Below, piece by piece: positions 32,728-44,618 of a DNA stretch of 64,000 bases (position 1 is the stretch's first letter; the number at the start of each line of letters is the position of its first letter). A program made the position numbers and the translations under genes. The notes under the pieces are model-generated. The model saw only the letters and a program-made list of their open reading frames with translations. It was not told the origin of the DNA and made no database searches. This DNA is from Mucidula mucida. Taxonomy: Eukaryota > Basidiomycota > Agaricomycetes > Agaricales > Physalacriaceae. The stretch covers positions 124,001-188,000 of the forward strand of contig JADNYV010000055.1 in assembly GCA_015501055.1 (NCBI GenBank), read 5' to 3'.

Positions 32728-34235
32728 ATGTCTGAGTCGAAGGTACCGCTTATCCCTAACGCATCGGGGAACCACAACTAACGGTTCACAGACCTACGAG
32801 TTTCTAGGCGATATTCCAACTGCCATCCGTGATCGCGCTATCAGCGACCTCAAGTCGAGTGGCGGCCTGCGTAAAACATCCTTTCTTGCTGTGACTCAAC
32901 CGTACGCCGAAACCACAGAGGGTCTCTTGGTGCACATCATTGCTGGACCTTGGGTCGACGTCGATGATGCAGTGGACGATTTCATGGACCGGATCTCTGA
33001 CCGCCCATTCCTCGCCGAATGTCCGCGGAACCTTCTCCTTGAGGATAATCCTGCTGGCGGGATCTTCGATATCGTGAAGAGCCCAAATATTGGACCCATG
33101 ATCTCGCTGTGTAGGAACTTGCTTGTTGTCGTTCTCGCCAATCTGGACTTTACGAAAGCGTCCGAGTCTTTTCGCTCGACATTCTGGACAAGTATCCAGG
33201 CGGCTAATTTCCGGCTTCAGGCTCTGGAGATCGTGCAGTGTACTCTGAGCGCTCGGCAGCTCGGCTGGCTCATCTCTATAATTGCCAAAGAGCAGATAGA
33301 CAAGCTCAGAATCTGCGGAATCGTCTTCTCCGAAGAGAATGGTGCTGTCCCTCAGGCTCTGAGGACAGCTGCTAAGCGTCCCCTCCATGTCAAAGAGCTG
33401 AACATCAGCATCATCTCATTCAACAGCGTGCATGTCTTTACTGTACTGCTAAACCTACACAATTCTACCTTTGGCATACATGAGCTCGATGTAGACGCCC
33501 GACACATCACACCTGCAATCATGTTAATGATCAACGATTTCCTTCGCCACCAGCATGTCGAGATCTTATACTTTAACGTGCCTATATCGGTTACAAGTAT
33601 GTCATTACTGTGCCTCATAACCTCTCTGATTAAGTTATTGAACAGTTGAAAACCCTTATCAGCTTCAGAATACACCAATTCGACTAACGGGCCTCAAGGA
33701 ATTCCACTTCACGTGTCCAATCATGAATGGAATCTGGAACGTCGGCCTATTGACGTTGTATCGCGCAACTTTGCAGGGTTACAGAGACACCGGCCTGAAT
33801 TGGATTCACCCTGGACTATACTTCTATCAGGATTACGCCTCGACAGAGGACGTTATGTATGCACCTGTACCTGAACCGCATGAGCTATGGACGAGCATTG
33901 AGACCCTCATGGCTGCACGTCCGGACATTCGGCATTTAGTTGTCTCAGTGGGGTGGTTCTCGAAGGACAACCGTGTTCATGGGGGCCGCTTCCATCATGA
34001 CGCGCTTCAGGATCCTGCCAGCAGCCCGACTTTATTGCGAGACTATCACCTCGTCTCATTAGGAAGCGAGGAGTCGAGGCGGCAGCTTCTGCGCCGAACG
34101 GTCTGGCGATTGTTCTCGAAAATGCTTCCCAGACTTGTCCCACAGAATGGACCACTAGCCGAACTCTTATTCGAGATCGGGTGTAACGATGGGCAGGTTC
34201 CAGCCGACATCGCACCATTCTCTGGTAGTTTGTAA
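32728..34235 (+). CDS. Hypothetical protein, 469 aa, leucine-rich, three exons
   Basis: Exons 32728-32742, 32792-33596 and 33646-34235; two 49-nt introns with GT..AG ends join one open frame of 470 codons. The tiny first exon encodes MSESK only, and the acceptor choice is fixed by TYEFLGDIPTAIRDRAIS following in frame. The protein has leucine-rich text spaced as in LRR-type F-box companions (LRLQALEIVQCTLSARQLG-like, LHVKELNISIISF, IHELDVDARHI, RLTGLKEFHFTCP) but I see no F-box at the N-terminus. No membrane span. It could be an LRR-like adaptor; function not assigned. No lesions, so probably a working gene. Confidence 0.65.
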
Positions 34236-34790
34236 CATACGCAAGTCATGTACCTTTCAATAAGACCACATAGTGGGATCTTTCAAACAGTCGCATTCGA
34301 AAGTTGACTATGTTGTGCAGAACAGAACATCGCTATTGATTCGCTGATACCAAAAGGAGTTGCCTTGGAAGGCAATTTGGATAGATTCTTGGCTACGTAC
34401 TACTAGGACGTAGATGCATTACATGATCTATGTCTTTCAGGCTCCCATCCAGCAGGCGCGCGCCGCGTCTACGTCATGAGTACTTAACTGTACTAGTCAA
34501 TCGGTCTACCGGTCTATCAGCTTTAGATACAAATGTGCCTTTTCAGGGACATGCAGCAATACCGGGTGAATTACCTGTAGTACGAGGCGCTCCGACACCG
34601 AAGACGTGTCGCTCGATCAACAACCTGCAGCGTGGGAAGACAAGCCCAAACAGGAATGCCCCGGCTCCTTCATCTTTCTTCCTGCTCTCATTCAGTCCGA
34701 CAGAGATCTGGATTTGGCGCGCGAGTCACGCGGATATTGATGTGGCGCTCAGGCTGCCGATCCACATCACCCATTGTTCGCCTAATTGAG

Positions 34791-35425
34791 ACTGAGAAAA
34801 ACCACTGAGGTTTTATTACCCGATCCGCTGGGTACTTACCTGCCATGCCGCTGATCGGCATCCTAAATAGGCAATGGCAGGTAAGTCCCAACGGCGCGAT
34901 ATCCATTCTTGTTCGCTTGTTTGGCGCCTCAGCAGCGTAAGCACTGCTCAGAATGTTGGATATATGTTGATGCTGTCTTCACCCATGCTGATCTGTCCCG
35001 GGAGGCTTCTTCAACGCCCAAATTTGCCGAATGACAGGTAAGTCCTTGTTTGATTAGTCATTGACTTACCTGCCACGCTGTGCACGGAACGCGTTTACTG
35101 AAAATCTGTCTTCTGGACCACTGGCTCTCTTGCACAAAACGGGAAGTACATTGATAGCTGGATAAGGTCCTTTATCTGTCTACAGACCAACTCAAACTTG
35201 ACTTCATTGCTTTTCAGACTATCACTGGCGGAATTCCGGTGAAGACCGTACGCGGCGCGATGACTAACGGGTTCCGCGGCAGGGGAAGATTTTTTGCGTA
35301 CTTCAGGCTCTCAGACAGGTTCTGTGGCCTCTTATGTTGCTCTATAAAGCTCTCTCTAGTTCTCTTTCCTTGAGTTCTTTTTCTGTGAGGTTTTGACGAG
35401 GATACCCAGTGTATTGGGTCAAAAA
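34791..35425. mobile_element. 635-bp insertion with 10-bp target duplication
   Basis: Copies A and C have one CCTAATTGAG in their 5' flank; copy D has two (34781-34790 and 35426-35435) bracketing 635 bp. The insert has no coding sequence. It contains inverted pairs of one motif: ACTTACCTGCCAT at 34834-34846 with its reverse complement at 34874-34886, and GACAGGTAAGTC at 35033-35044 with GACTTACCTGCCA at 35063-35075. A TATA-like CTATAAAG lies near 35342. A 9-11 bp duplication is typical of Mutator-like elements, but clear terminal repeats are lacking, so the class is open. Confidence 0.65.
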
Positions 35426-35530
35426 CCTAATTGAGGACGAGGCTTACTATCAGGTGACCCAGTGTCCACATCTTATTAGAGCCGAGGACAAGGAGCTTGC
35501 TTTACCACCACCACCACCACCACCACCACA

Positions 35531-37996
35531 ATGCCGTCTGTTCCTCCTCGTCGCTCCAACCGGATTGCCGCCGTGAATACAGAAGGCAAAGCAAAGCGCA
35601 AGCCAAAGGCAGCTCTAGCGAAGAAGCGCGCCCAGCGTGCGTCTCCTGAAGTGGATGCAGCAAAAACAAGAGAAAGCTCGTCTCAGAAGAAGCCTCGCAA
35701 ACGCGCCAAGACTGACGCCGTCGTCGAATGTTCCGACCAACGTCCCGGGAAACGAGGAAAATTACAGCAGATCACCGAGACACCTCTCGACATTCTTCTC
35801 GAGGTTTGGATCATTCCCCTTTGCACTTCATTGTTTCTTACATCAACTCTCTCTAGATTTTCTCGTACTTGGAGCCTCTCGATCTCCTGCACATGAGTAA
35901 CGCTGTGCACGTATCTCATGACCAGGGAGAACGCCTTTATCTGGAGACGCGCGCGTTTGGGAGTGAAAGGTCTCCCGCCTATAATTGAAGACTTAAGCGA
36001 GCCGCAATATGCGAATCTTCTATTCGATAAACATTGTCATGTACGTGCATCCAAACCGTTGATAAGTGTTTGTGTGTCCGTGATCTCTTCTCAGCATTGT
36101 TCGAAGACACCGACCAAGTATATACAATGGCAATCACGAATTAGACTCTGCAACAACTGTTTAGAGAAGGGGACGATGTAGGTGCAGTCACCTTCCATCA
36201 GAATCCTTACTCATTCCTTGAAAGCATGGCAACGAGGGAGCAACTTGTACGCCATGGGCTAACAGCCTCGTTCAAATCCCGAGACGTATTGGCGGTTACT
36301 CCGAATTTCAGGCATTCAAACAGTACGTAGTTTAGTTCCTTGATCTTTCATGATGACTGACCTACACGCCCAGAAAGTGTAAGTATCTCGTGCTACGATA
36401 TAATTGCATTCGAGAAGTTAGTCGAGGAGAGCGTACCATTGCAATATGGATCTCCCCAGTACAGTACATGGTTTGCGCAGAAGCAAAAGGAGCACAAGGC
36501 TCTTTCCAAGGTGAGCTTCATTGAATACCTCGAACGTCTACTTAAGTGTTGTTGCAGTCCTGCAAAGAATACGAGAAATGGGAGATGTCGAAAAGGGAGT
36601 CCCGTACGATAGAGCTAGATTCTCTTCGTCGTGCAAGGCTCGAAAGGTGCGGACAATCTCATTCGGCGTCCCGTATAAACTGACGATGTGACAGCATCAT
36701 TGCGCGTCTGAAGGCAGATGGGTGGGACGAAGAGGTAGAACTTCCGTATACCCGCGCAGCGCTGGAAGCGCATGTTGTAGTGAAACAGCCTCGGAAGCTG
36801 ACAGATCGAAGTGCGTCTCATTCATCTCGGTCCCAGTTTCAAAATAACTTACCCATGTCAGTTTGGGACACTATCAGACCCACTCTTACCGAGATCATGT
36901 CAATATCCGCATCGACCTGTTGGAACAAAAGCTTCAGCGTGCTATTTCGGAGCGGACCCGTATCCTGGCGGGGCTCGCAATGACTTCTTCGCGACATTGC
37001 CGGAAACACCGCACCACCCACCTCCCTCTGCCCTTTGCGTCCATCAACCGTTCTTCGATATCATCAAGAACACGCCTCCTGCCGAAGACGCGACGTCCAA
37101 ACTCAAAGAAGCATTCGACTCGGAGACCGTCCTCGCAATATCCGCCGCGTGGAGGGAACAACAAGAGAAACATCTAATAGCAATGCTCCGCAGGAAAAAA
37201 GGGCGCAAAGCCGATCTCTCCTTGATCGTCAACGCCTTTACTTGCGTCGAGTGCAGCAAGTACGCCCCGAGAATCCCCCATTACCCACACTTTGCTTCGC
37301 ACTCGTGTTTCTATTCTACTGAAGCCGTCGGGGACACGAAGGTCACGGTATGGGCCGGGAAGGGCATCAAGACCCTCGAAAAGGCTGTCTACGCCAGATG
37401 CCAAGAGTTCGTCAGGATGTGTGGGCTCGACCCGGATACTGCGACCGCGGCGGATATGGATGGCGCTGATGTCTTTTTTCACTGTGAGGAATGCGATGGC
37501 AGGCGGACATTGGTAAATGGTATGAAGCTGTTTAAGTTGATGCGTTGGCGTACGGCGATGGTAAGGTTTGCGTTTCATTTCATGAACATTGTTGTCTATT
37601 TTCGTAATAGAACCATCATCACATCGGGAAAGTGTCGCGCGTGGATGATGCCGAGCTTCTCGCTTGGGACATGCTCAAGAAAGAACCGATTTGGAGGAAG
37701 GACTAGCGGCCGATCCTCCGGAAGGGTCACCTTATCGACAGGCTTTTGTCTGTGTTCATTGTGGTGTGGTGGAAACGTCAAACGCAGCTGCTCGTGCCGA
37801 GCATCTCCGTTCCGTGTAAGTTTTTCGCTTCTTGCTCTCAATCATAGGCCGGTGCTGAGTCGTTTGCAGACATGAGATAGGCGGTGAGCCCAATATTGTG
37901 GACCACTATCGGCGTACTCTGAAGAACGCGAAGACAAACAAGCTCTCGGTTATAGTTCAGCAGGCCATACGTCAGGATGAAGTCGTCCAAGCTTGA
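35531..37996 (+). pseudogene. F-box protein copy D, decayed
   Basis: Full-length copy on the plus strand, from the ATG at 35531 (PSVPPRRSNRIAAVNTEGKA) to HYRRTLKNAKTNKL and a TGA at 37996. First intron 35804-35856. An 11-bp deletion in the F-box helix (after LLHMS, near 35898) breaks the frame; it also has a one-base loss in EIMS(N)I near 36900, the same one-base loss after LAGLA as copy B, and a one-base loss near 37660. The zinc-knuckle and Cys-rich exons are otherwise well preserved. Its downstream 600 bp match the downstream DNA of copy B, so B and D come from one recent duplication, in opposite orientation. Confidence 0.85.
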
Positions 37997-38039
37997 AGGA
38001 AACTAGCATTCCTGGCTGTAACATTATGTCTCATATGTA

Positions 38040-38610
38040 AACAAGTGACAGAAGGAATGCTTTCGAGTATATACTTACTACCCTCATTCAGTTGGACCGT
38101 GCAATGAAATCTGTCATTTTTCCATAGCTGTTCCGATCTCTAACGTTCCCCACTTTGTCTCCATTGTCCGCCGGTAAGCCATGGCCACTGTCACCATTCC
38201 GATCTCGAGCTGGACATCCAGAATAAAAAGAGTCCCCGATTCGAAGTGTGAGTCTCAGTTCCCGATATGCCTCCTTCAACTTATCCACCCTTTGATCACC
38301 TTGAGTTCAGGCTGAAAGACGTTGTCACACCGAGCTGTGCACAGACTCGAGCCAACTTGAATTTTGAGGCGATAATTCCCTCGTCGTAGGAGGTCTTGTT
38401 CGCTTGAGGCCCAACGATGGGACTTTCAGACGTTGAGCTGCGGGATTGGCATGTATCTGCGCAGGGATGGCGAAAGCGTTTTGGCCCCATCATTGGGCCT
38501 CCTTCACTCTCCGCCGGACAGGTCCTAAACGATCACTCGCCGCTCACGCCTCAGAAGATGACCATCCCCTCTTTCGGCTCCGTTTCTCATGGGACAGTGT
38601 CCGTTGTACT
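38040..38610 (+). repeat. 3' flank of F-box copy D, duplicated at 11390-11961
   Basis: Reverse-complement match to 11390-11961; marks the outer limit of the duplicated F-box unit. No gene inside. Confidence 0.8.
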
Positions 38611-39691
38611 ATGACCTTGCTGCCGAGGAAATCACACCGCTGGATCCTGAGCTTGTTTAGGGAAGCGACCCCTCCCGTTTAGACACAACGATGGGATTTT
38701 CAACTTACGGCAAGGGCGAGATAAACTGGAAGCTTCTGGCACTTCAGGTCTTCGAGGTTATTCCAGCCTTTTGATCGAATGTCTCAAGACATCGCAACTG
38801 ATGTTTACGAGTGCGTCCCCTTCGTGCTGATATTGGCGTCCATTGTTCAGTGACTGCCAGAAGCTCTCAAAGCGCCGTCGTGAAATGCGTCTGTGCATCC
38901 GATACTATCCGTCGCACTCATGACTGCCCAAGCTTTCACCAGTACACTGGCAAGCACGAGCAGTGACGCTAGCCAGCCGCTGAATTCTCATCACTCGTTG
39001 CATTACGACCGACAAAATGCCAGTGCAGAATACTTTAGAGATTGTGCGCCAGCAACATACGTCCCAATATCCGTGGACGTGTATTCTCCACTTCAGGCAG
39101 CGCCACCTACTTTGCCCAGCGTCGCTCCAGGATCACAACCTGTAGTATGTTCGCATCACACCCGCAAACACACCGTGATGAACGAAAGCCTGACCCCAAA
39201 GCGTTCGAAAAAGGGCGGTGTACGATAGTATAGAGTAAGATGACGCAGGTTTGAAGTTCTACTGCCCCAGGCGTATATCACTCGAAGCACCTGAAGCGTA
39301 AGCACTATGAATCATATCGTTTGCAGATTCGTGACTGACATTGCCCGAAAGATACATGACGAACGGGATTCTCAGCCTGCACCCAAGGTGACCGAGCAGA
39401 ATTAGCGATGTGTTAAGAATATACTATGAAGGATATCTACTACTAGCTTGTCCTGAATGACAGATGCTTCTACAACTATCCCTCGTCGGCATGAAACCGC
39501 TAAGGACAATTGGTTCCATTTAAGCGAGTCTGGACTTCCTGCAAATTGTTTATCAGACGCCCAAGGTGCACCGGCAGTCTCAGTAATCTATAGTGTATTA
39601 TGCGAGGTCTCCGAGTCCTACGATTATAATATATTCTAAATGATACGTATTTTCCTAACTTCTACCTCTATAAGCTCTATAAATCTACTCG
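38611..39691. other. Intergenic, no supported gene
   Basis: An open stretch at 38893-39228 has no family resemblance and no splice support. Nothing else seen. Confidence 0.5.
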
Positions 39692-40929
39692 TCAGTTCGC
39701 AGCGATTCTTGAACACGAACGAAACCACGTACCTCTGACATCACTACTCAACAGTCCGCGACGCACGAGCTCCGGGCACGACTCCCAAATCATCTTGGTC
39801 ACGTTCTCTACATCGTTCTGAACACTCTGATACCCTTGTACCTCCTTGCTGAGCGAAAACATCACTGTGACCGCTTGTAGCCCGGAAATACCCTTCAGCG
39901 CGTCGTCCAACCCCGTCCATACGTCCTCAGAGCGAAGTGAGCCCCTCCCTAGCGATGCGCACCGCAGACGCGGGTATGCGCGCTCAAGTGTAAGATGTTC
40001 CAACTGCAGCGCCGACGCTTTTCCTATATTAGATGCCCACCACTGCAACCAACCCGAATCGTGTCCCGAAATGCATATGTGCAAATCTCGCAGACGCTGG
40101 AGAGCGAAGAACGGCATCTCGCGACTTAATCTCTCCTGTGCTACAAAGAGCGTAGGTTAGTAACCTGATCTGGGGCGAAGAGACGCGACATACTGAGCGG
40201 AAGGGATATGTCACCTAGGGGATCTTTGATGGTCAGGGAATGAAGCTCTGGTAATGCGTTGACGAGACGCGATAGCGCAGGGAGCTCGTTAACAAAGTAC
40301 GTGTGTACATTAAGCCTTCCGAGGTGCGAAAGCCATCCATGCGCCGGATCTGCGAAGATAGAAGACCCGAGGGAAGATGAAACCATCCCCGCCGACACCG
40401 TTAACTCTGTGATAGACAAGGGGGGCACAACAAAGTCATCCGGACACATAGCGTGGACTTCGATCAAGCGGAGGGATGCGATGGACGGAAAGTAGGAAAG
40501 GATGGTAAACAGCGATGATGGTGAATCCAGGAATACGGCATTCAACGATAGGCTTTTAACGTGGGGAAGGGCAATAATGGAAAGCAATCCACGGTCCATG
40601 CGAACCATGTGCGCGAGCTCTATGTCGTTTACATTGCGCAGGGCCTGAAAGACTCGGGTAAGCGCTGGGTCCTCATGCACGTAGACCCGTATTCCATTGG
40701 CGACGGCGCCTGCAACAAGGCGCACGCGGTGGACATGAGATAGTACACGGGGCGAGAGAGCCAGAAGGCTCGACGGCGTTTTTTTGGTGGGACAGAGCGC
40801 TATTTCTCGAAAAAGATGCTTTTGAGCGCGATCACGGAAGCAATGTGATGCGCCAGTAAGCGCTATTAGGGCATGGCGGTCGTCGCGGAGAATGTCGACG
40901 ATCTCGTCTACGAGTTCTTGGGGGAGCAT
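39692..40929 (-). CDS. F-box-like protein, 394 aa, two exons
   Basis: Exon 1 is 40929-40194 and exon 2 40140-39692, with a 53-nt intron whose donor GTATGT, branch-site-like ACTAAC and acceptor TTGTAG are all canonical; this joins SLPL to TQERLSREMPFFAL in frame. The N-terminus MLPQELVDEIVDILRDDRHA is the short F-box-like start common in Agaricomycetes (LPxELxDxIxDxL). The rest is leucine-rich (LPHVKSLSLNAVFL, LPELHSLTIKDPLG, RLRDLHICISG) and would serve as the substrate-recognition part of an SCF-type ubiquitin ligase. Unrelated in sequence to the zinc-binding F-box copies A-D. No lesion seen. Confidence 0.8.
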
Positions 40930-41560
40930 GATGGTCGTCGGCTTGGTGGGAGAAAGGTGAATTTGGGCTCCAGCGTAAGATTATTTTAAAGCCTCCTCCG
41001 AGTGGGGAATGAATGGGATCCTCGTGCTCAATACATGGGGCAATGGAGAACGGTAGTGGAGCAGTCTTCGCCTCACAAAGAAAAGGGACAGGTCGTGGGG
41101 AAAGGCAAGTGCCACAAGGCGAAAACGTTACCGAGTCGAGGCCATGCCGAGTATAACAGCCGTCGGGTTTACGCACCGTTACGTCCGCGTTGGCATGTTA
41201 ACGCCGACATAACGTCGCGTTTTGTGGTGGCGCTGGAATTTCGTTGATCCGGGGCGCAGCTGCTATTTTTATGTCAGCCACGGATCTGTGGCGTTTGCGA
41301 TCTCGAATATTGGACAGGAGGAGAAGTCCGACTTGTTTTGAGGATTTCCGTCTGGTCCGGGGTACTGATACTGAGATCACTTCGCAGGGAAGCCTTCGTC
41401 TTCCGGCTCTTCGCTACAACTCGCGGCTTCAAATGTACCACGCTACTCCGACATTTATGGAAGATGATATCGCAGGAGTCTGCCTTCCATAACCAGATTC
41501 CCCGACTCAAAAGCGCTTGCATAATAGATAGAAGCAGTCTACTCGTATACACACCCTTCA
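40930..41560. other. Intergenic between F-box-like gene start and O-methyltransferase end
   Basis: Should hold the promoter of the minus-strand gene starting at 40929 and the terminator of the one ending at 41561. No distinct motif identified. Confidence 0.5.
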
Positions 41561-43430
41561 TCAGTTTCTAAGAACGGCCTGAACCAAATCCAAAAAGTTG
41601 TTCGGGCGATCTTTCCTGTAAACCTTCTCGATGCGCCACCCCGACGCAGCCAACAGTTCAATCAACTTATGAATCGTATACTCCTGTGTATTGCAGAGAT
41701 TCATCATCTGAGCGACCAATCAGTCGCCGTGCGCATAAGTAGAGTGGATATCACGTACACACATATCCACGGCGAAACCCAGTTCATTGGCTGCACCATA
41801 GTTCGGAAGAAGTGGTGCTGGCGCTTCCTTGTATCCTGCGCCTGTTCCTTCCAAAGTTGGATCGTGGCAGGTGAGCGTAATGATATTCATAGCGAGTAGT
41901 AGTCGCGTGGTGGGCATCGATGCCTCGGCAAGATTGGAGAGGATCTTCTTGTTACGTTCGAATGACCAGTTGTGTATGATGTGTTGGAGCACGAAGACTG
42001 ACGCGCTGCGAACCGGCTGCGGCTCGAAGAAATCGTGTGCTACAAAAATGTTAGCTGGTACGCTTCGAGTTAAATTAAATACACGCCTTGAAGAATGGCT
42101 CGCCAGACTTTAGCGCCTCGGGGGAATGCTTCGCCCAGAGCTACCGAAAATCTGTATAACAATGAGAGGAGATGATGGGGACAGCATACCTTCTGTGCTT
42201 CACCGATGACAACTGGCGTGTCCTGAACAACGACTCGAAGGCGCGGGTGGTCACTTAGTAGTTCTTTGACGACAGCCCCGAAACCTCCCCCAACGTCAAC
42301 AACGACTGAATCGTCAGGAAGTCCCGCCCAGTCGAAATCTTCGAAAACATTAGACAAGGCATGGCAAACATAAGGCGGAGTCGTACCTTCGAAAAGACCA
42401 TCGCGTTCCATTAGCTTGGTTCCCGACATCCCGACACCGAACATCCGTCTTCGATACTCTTCCTCCGGACGATTGAGCGACTGGAACATATTCATGCCAT
42501 CAGGCATGTTGAAAGCCCGCGTCGCGAGGGCATGCTCGGGCAAGTCCGAAAACGCAGTGACCGGGTCTGTGAGGTTCTCAAAGAGGAAGCCCGAGGAACG
42601 AGCAGAGACGCTAGCACTAAAAGAGGTTCATCAGTAACAGATGATTGCAAATGTGCTAGAAAGGTACTGTAGCTCCGCCAGGGCAGGGAACCCGTTGCTC
42701 CCATCGTGCTTTCCCATTGGACTACGTGAAATGTGAGCATAAGCAGACGAAGAAGACTTCTGTGTATCCACGAACTCGGCCTTGATATCAGCAGTTGATC
42801 TTCCAGTGTCCAATTGGGCGGACAGGGCATTCTGAGCGAATACGTTCGGACTGATTTCTTTGAAAACGTGGACATTGCACAGTGTTCTGATGCAGCGAGC
42901 TACGGGTCACAATCAGTATCAGATTTTTCCCCGTCAACAGATAGGCATAAACATACCTAGCTTGTCGCCGTCAACCTCGCATCTTATACCAAGTTCTGAA
43001 GCAGACAATCCCTACACGATACAATCAGTAACGATTCTCGGATCCGATACGTCGTTTAAGTACCTCTGGGCCAGCTTCGCGCAGATGTTCAGCAACGTTG
43101 AATTGAATGCAAGCGCGGAGGGCAGCAGTTTTTGAGTGCTGAGTCAATGAATCGTCACGTCTTTCTATCATGTATCGTTACACAGGTACTTACCGCGCAT
43201 GCTATCTGGAACACGATCTCCCTTGGGGGCATCAAGAGAGTGTATAGCTGGTATGCCGCGGAGGCGATAGTCATGGCCATGACCGCGCTTTCAGGGTTCG
43301 TGCTGATAGACTCAGCATGAGACGCGTTGTCCAATGTGGGAACAGCGAGGTTATGATCTCCGCAGAAGTCCACGAGTTTAGGCGTCAAGCTTGAGATGAT
43401 GTCAGAGAGCTGTAGAATTGGCGAAGACAT
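41561..43430 (-). CDS. SAM-dependent O-methyltransferase (COMT-like), multi-exon
   Basis: Starts at the ATG at 43430 (MSSPILQLSDIISSLTPKLV) and ends LDLVQAVLRN at 41561. N-terminal dimerisation/winged-helix part: IQFNVAEHLREAG, then GLSASELGIRCEVDGDKLA. Catalytic part: motif I VVVDVGGGFGAVV, HPRLRVVVQDTP, LWAKHSPEALKSGEPFFK, AHDFFEPQPV, then VFVLQHIIHNWSFERNKKIL with the expected catalytic His region, and LPNYGAANELGF. Such enzymes methylate phenolic or other hydroxyls in secondary metabolism. At least seven introns, mostly GT..AG (for example GTAAGT after VFQIACA). The join between FFK and AHDFF lacks a valid donor: the frame needs an intron starting CG, or a GTGTAT donor that shifts frame. 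Product may therefore be damaged or use rare splicing. Confidence 0.8.
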
Positions 43431-44618
43431 GTTGTGTGGTTTAGATGAAAGGGTGACGATGTGAGGTTCACATTGAAACGTACTTATAAGCCAAGATTTT
43501 GCCGTAAGAGGGCATATGATACGCAGGGGAGAAAAGCATCACACTGCGATGCGATAGTGCAGAGCGGAATCGAAGCATCCATCACTTCTGTGGTTCCATC
43601 TTTTTTTGATAGTGACGCCTGATGGTGTGGTGAACCAAATCAACACTTTGACGGTTGAGCGCGCGATGTAAAGGCCATTTCGGGTGCCCAGGGAGAATCG
43701 GAGCCGCACAACGGCAGCCGGTAGTATACCTTGCCCTTGCAACGGAGAGGTATGGCCGCTTTTGGTCCATCCTGATAGTACAATAAGCGTGAGTGTGAGC
43801 GTCCACATAATGAGCATGTATACCCCAGTAAGTGTATCATATGTCTTATTTGCTTTACAAGACGCCTAGGAGACGCACGTCGCTTTCCATTTAGCGCTTC
43901 CTACTCCCCACAAAGGTATCGATACCGCCGGTGTTTAGGTAGGGCAGGCATGTCGTGGCGAAGAGTGATTAGTACTATTTCCGCCACCTAAGCTGATGGA
44001 CCAATGATACGACTTCTTAGCGCTGTGAGTCGTAGATGTGTACATCTGAGTATGCCAAGTACGAGTCACCAAGGAGTACTGTAGCAAGTCGGCATCTAGT
44101 TTCTCAAACGCGCAGTCTTGAACGTGATAGTCGTAGTCGAAAGAACGAGCCTTTTGTCGAGCAAATCCGAGAGGTTTCCGTCTTATCTAAAGGGTGTTCT
44201 CAACGGTGGGAGGAAGGCGATGAAGAGAATTGATCGGCGACGACCTTACGTAAGGTAATACTTTTTCCTTCCTGCCGCCACCATCGCGCGATACTTGCTC
44301 CCATTCCTGCCAGTTCCGAAGGGGATCCCGTCTCAATCACTCTGAAGATAATTTTACCGCGCAGTCTGCTGGTCCGCTTCAGATTACGGTCTCCCACTCA
44401 GCTGACACCACCATCGCGATTTCAAAACAAGTCCTTCATGTAAAGAATGAACGTTACATACGTATCAGTACGAGATGGTTCGAGATTTGCTGATGTGAGG
44501 CCACTTTCTAGCGACTCGCTTCTACGTATTGAGCGACTAGACGGCGATCAGCCTTGTGTGGCCAGGTTACGCCTCGGTTAAAAAGTGAATCAAACAGAAC
44601 CGAAGCTCAGCTTCTGTC
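43431..44618. other. Intergenic between divergent genes
   Basis: About 1.2 kb between the O-methyltransferase (minus) and the DUF6534 gene (plus). Short open frames only; nothing recognised. Confidence 0.5.
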
